A stretch of DNA of 64,000 nt from Abyssibius alkaniclasticus (lineage in GTDB: Bacteria > Pseudomonadota > Alphaproteobacteria > Rhodobacterales > Rhodobacteraceae): positions 620,001-684,000 of the forward strand of contig NZ_CP095732.1 in NCBI RefSeq assembly GCF_020447305.1. Direction: 5' to 3'. The notes beneath the pieces were generated by a model. The model was not told where the DNA came from. It ran no database searches and saw only the letters and a program-made list of their open reading frames with translations. Of the stretch, positions 61,481-64,000 are shown in pieces (position 1 is the first letter of the stretch; every line of letters begins with the position of its first letter). A program made the translations under genes and the position numbers.

Positions 61481-63304
61481 ATGGCACGTTTGGCCATGTC
61501 ACGTTTTGCTCTTTCTTCATGGCCCGATGTTACCGCAGAATTGATCGCGGTTGCCGCCGGGCGTGCGCCTGCCGACATGGTTGTCCGTGGCGGCAAATGG
61601 GTGAATGTCCATAGCCGCGAGGTGCTGGACAATACCGATATTGCCATAAAATCCGGGCGTTTCGCCTATTGCGGCCCCGATGCAAGCGCAATGATCGGCC
61701 CCGATACCAGGGTGATCGAGGCGGCTGGCCGCTTCATGGTGCCGGGCCTGTGCGATGCGCATATGCATATTGAAAGCGGGATGCTCACCGTTACCGAATT
61801 TGTGCGCGCCGTCGCGCCGCACGGCACCACGACCATGTTTGTCGACCCGCATGAAGTGGCCAATGTGCTGGGCCTGCCCGGTGTGCGCCATATGCATGAC
61901 GAGGCGCTCGACCAGCCGGTTTCGGTTTTCGTGCAAATGCCAAGCTGCGTGCCAAGCGCGCCCGGATTGGAAACCACGGGTGCCGAGATTACCCCCGAAG
62001 ATGTGGCCGAGGCGATGACCTGGCCCAATATCATCGGGCTGGGGGAGATGATGAACTTCCCCGCTGTGATGAATGAAGACCCCAAAATGCTGGCCGAGAT
62101 TGCCGCCACACAACGCGCGGGCAAGGTTGTGGGCGGGCATTATGCCAGCCCCGATCTGAACGGGCTGCACGCCTATGCCGCCGGCGGCCCCGCCGATGAC
62201 CATGAAGGCACCTGCGAGGCCGATGCCATTGCCCGTGTGCGCCTTGGTATGCGTTCCATGATGCGGCTCGGCTCGGCCTGGTATGACATTGAAAGCCAGA
62301 TCACCGCGATTACCGAAAAGGGGCTCGACAGCCGCAATTTCATCCTCTGCACCGATGATTGCCATTCCGGCACGCTGGTCAACGAGGGCCATATGAACCG
62401 CGTTCTGCGCCACGCGATTGAATGCGGCTGTGACCCGCTGGTCGCCATCCAGATGTGCAGCATCAACACCGCCACCCATTTCGGGCTGGAGCGCGAGCTT
62501 GGCAGCATCGCCCCCGGTCGCCGCGCCGATATGGTGCTGACCTCGGATTTGCGCAGCTTTCCGGTGGAAACCGTGATCGCACGCGGCGTGGTCATTGCGA
62601 AAGGCAGCGAAATGCTGGCCCCGATGCCGGATTACACTTGGCCACAAGACACGCGCGAAACCGTGCGCATGGGCAAGGTTCTGGCGGCGGATGATTTTGA
62701 CATCAAAGCCCCGATCGGCGCGCGTGGCGTTACTGCCCGCGTGATTGGCGTGGTCGAAAACCAGGCCCCGACCAGGGCGCTGACCGCGCGGCTGGGGGTG
62801 GATGATTTCGGGCTTGTGAACAGCGATGCCGAACAGGATGTCTGCCAGATCGCCGTGGTTGAACGCCATAAAGGCACAGGTGCTGTGACCAATGCGCTCG
62901 TGTCGGGCTTTGGCTATAACCGGCCCTGCGCCGTGGCCTCGACCGTGGCGCATGACAGCCACCAGATGATTGTCGTGGGCACATCCAAGGCCGATATGGC
63001 CGCTTCTGCCAACCATCTGGGTGCCATCGGTGGCGGTGTTACCGTTTGGGCCGAGGGGAAAGAGCTGGCCACCGTGCCGCTGCCCATAGCCGGGCTGATG
63101 TCGGACGCGCCCGCCGCCGAGGTTGCCGCCGCCGCCGACCAAATGGTCGCGGCAATGGCGGCCTGTGGCTGCACGCTCAACAATGCCTATATGCAACATT
63201 CGCTGCTGGCGCTGGTTGTCATTCCCTCGTTACGCATTTCTGATTTAGGGCTGATAGATGTGACCACCTTCAGCAAAGTCGATTTATTTACGGAAACCCA
63301 ATGA
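61481..63304 (+). CDS. ade: Adenine deaminase
   Basis: A 607-residue amidohydrolase of the bacterial Ade family (YicP-type), converting adenine to hypoxanthine and ammonia. The metal motif is DAHMHIESG (about residues 92-100), with FVDPHEVANV and FILCTDDCHSGTL later. No strong ribosome binding site precedes either ATG (61481 or 61496), so the start is uncertain by 15 nt. The stop overlaps amn, giving a two-gene adenine salvage unit. The deaminase is distinct from the adenosine-deaminase-like fold. Confidence 0.93.
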   Translation: MARLAMSRFALSSWPDVTAELIAVAAGRAPADMVVRGGKWVNVHSREVLDNTDIAIKSGRFAYCGPDASAMIGPDTRVIEAAGRFMVPGLCDAHMHIESGMLTVTEFVRAVAPHGTTTMFVDPHEVANVLGLPGVRHMHDEALDQPVSVFVQMPSCVPSAPGLETTGAEITPEDVAEAMTWPNIIGLGEMMNFPAVMNEDPKMLAEIAATQRAGKVVGGHYASPDLNGLHAYAAGGPADDHEGTCEADAIARVRLGMRSMMRLGSAWYDIESQITAITEKGLDSRNFILCTDDCHSGTLVNEGHMNRVLRHAIECGCDPLVAIQMCSINTATHFGLERELGSIAPGRRADMVLTSDLRSFPVETVIARGVVIAKGSEMLAPMPDYTWPQDTRETVRMGKVLAADDFDIKAPIGARGVTARVIGVVENQAPTRALTARLGVDDFGLVNSDAEQDVCQIAVVERHKGTGAVTNALVSGFGYNRPCAVASTVAHDSHQMIVVGTSKADMAASANHLGAIGGGVTVWAEGKELATVPLPIAGLMSDAPAAEVAAAADQMVAAMAACGCTLNNAYMQHSLLALVVIPSLRISDLGLIDVTTFSKVDLFTETQ

Positions 63305-64000
63305 AAATGAATTCCCGCCTGATCGGCCTGCCGGTTGAACAACCGCCCACACTGGCTGCAAAGCTGCACACTACTGCCGAAAGCGCGGTGGAAGACCTGA
63401 TCGCGCGCTACCAGACCGCGACCGACTTTCTGCGCGACCAGTTTGGCGCGGTGATGGACAGCGGCACGGCCAAGGCGCGGTATCGTGCCTTTTACCCGCA
63501 GGTCAGCCTTGAAACATCGAGCTATGCCAAGGTCGATTCGCGCCTGTCCTACGGCCATGTGGCCGAGCCGGGCCGCTATAGCGCCACCATTACCCGGCCC
63601 GACCTGTTCTCGAAATACCTGACCATGCAGCTTGGCTTGCTGCTGCAAAACCACGGCGTGCCGCTCACGGTTTCAAACTCCGAAACGCCCATACCGCTGC
63701 ATTTCGCCATGCTCGAAGGCACGCATGTTGAAGGCTCGATCGAAGACCGGCTGCAACGCCCCTTGCGCGATGTGTTCGATGTGCCCGACCTTGAAACCAC
63801 CGATGACCATATCGTCAACGGTGTTGGCGGCATCGGCCCGGACGGGTTTCGTGCGCTTGCACCCTTTACCGCCCAGCGGATCGATTACTCGCTTGCGCGG
63901 CTCAGCCATTACACGGCCACTAGCCCTGCGCATTTTCAGAACCACGTTCTGTTCACCAACTACCAGTTCTATATGGACGAGTTTCTGGCCTTTGCCCAGG
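63301..64000 (+). CDS. amn: AMP nucleosidase (partial, runs off the window)
   Basis: At least 233 residues are visible. The N-terminal domain region includes AAKLHTTAESAVEDLIARYQ and TMQLGLLLQNHGVPLTVS. The conserved QRIDYSLARLSHYT and FTNYQFYMDEF blocks begin before the edge. AMP nucleosidase hydrolyses AMP to adenine and ribose 5-phosphate, supplying the substrate for the preceding Ade. The start ATG overlaps the ade stop (ATGA); a second ATG follows 6 nt later. The catalytic domain lies outside. Confidence 0.9.
   Translation, partial: MKMNSRLIGLPVEQPPTLAAKLHTTAESAVEDLIARYQTATDFLRDQFGAVMDSGTAKARYRAFYPQVSLETSSYAKVDSRLSYGHVAEPGRYSATITRPDLFSKYLTMQLGLLLQNHGVPLTVSNSETPIPLHFAMLEGTHVEGSIEDRLQRPLRDVFDVPDLETTDDHIVNGVGGIGPDGFRALAPFTAQRIDYSLARLSHYTATSPAHFQNHVLFTNYQFYMDEFLAFAQ

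Overview
The window looks like chromosomal DNA of a high-GC alphaproteobacterium of the Rhodobacterales (Rhodobacteraceae or Roseobacter type). I infer this from family content: a 44-residue aa3-type cytochrome c oxidase subunit IV, COQ9, a TrcR/DUF1013 cell-cycle regulator, a DUF6173 protein, an Entner-Doudoroff operon, PII-AmtB, and an MlaA-MlaC pair without the rest of the Mla system. Coding density is very high. Many neighbours share ATGA or TGATG start-stop overlaps, and no gap exceeds 300 nt. I found no tRNA, rRNA, CRISPR array, transposase or phage gene.

Layout. 1-2804: the end of argJ, a MutT-type NUDIX hydrolase, and a convergent MMPL/RND transporter. 3070-9810: a central-carbon operon zwf-pgl-edd-eda-pgi-mgsA. 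It takes glucose 6-phosphate and fructose 6-phosphate to pyruvate and glyceraldehyde 3-phosphate and ends with methylglyoxal synthase. 9853-12004: an RluA-type pseudouridine synthase, a VOC protein and the Mrp/ApbC iron-sulfur carrier. 12290-15835: a large exported von Willebrand A protein with ten 88-residue tandem repeats. 15992-23869: lspA, a pair of M16 proteases, mutL-rmuC, a HAD hydrolase and a DsbD-N-like exported protein. 23973-29663: YqgE, Sua5/TsaC, an acyl-CoA dehydrogenase, an MBL hydrolase, DUF6173, CcO subunit IV and a lipoprotein.

29719-37464: a phosphoesterase, an atypical DsbA-like protein of lower GC, rpsU, COQ9, a class IV aminotransferase with a quinone oxidoreductase, RNase T2, TrcR, an Ala-rich coiled-coil membrane protein, and an ATC-hydrolase family protein whose start overlaps the smc stop. 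37461-44177: smc, an FMN reductase, then a small cassette (DUF2178-like membrane protein, XRE regulator, DUF2306 membrane protein, NAD(P)-dependent dehydrogenase) preceded by a striking repeat-rich control region. 44174-49276: an FAD oxidoreductase divergent from MnmD (possibly a split MnmC), a TPP enzyme with a uronate-dehydrogenase-like protein, and rpe. 49348-56750: a type I secretion ABC/HlyD pair without a visible substrate, mlaA-mlaC, penicillin-binding protein 1A and a small lipase-like hydrolase. 56910-58570: glnK-amtB. 58676-end: nadC, free-methionine-sulfoxide reductase, a DUF4242 protein divergent from its LysR-type regulator, and a purine-salvage pair (adenine deaminase, AMP nucleosidase) that runs off the end.

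Beyond genes, the most interesting signals are: (i) a 33-nt dispersed element found three times, each just downstream of a stop codon and in the same sense as that gene; (ii) REP-like palindromes, including an inverted pair; (iii) a 13-bp perfect inverted repeat followed by GTGTC spaced exactly 21 nt three times, upstream of the membrane/XRE cassette; (iv) the ten-repeat VWA protein; (v) GATAA-type repeated operators in the LysR/DUF4242 intergenic region. I see no complete, clearly undescribed multi-gene system. The XRE cassette and the VWA repeat protein are the best candidates for unexplained biology.
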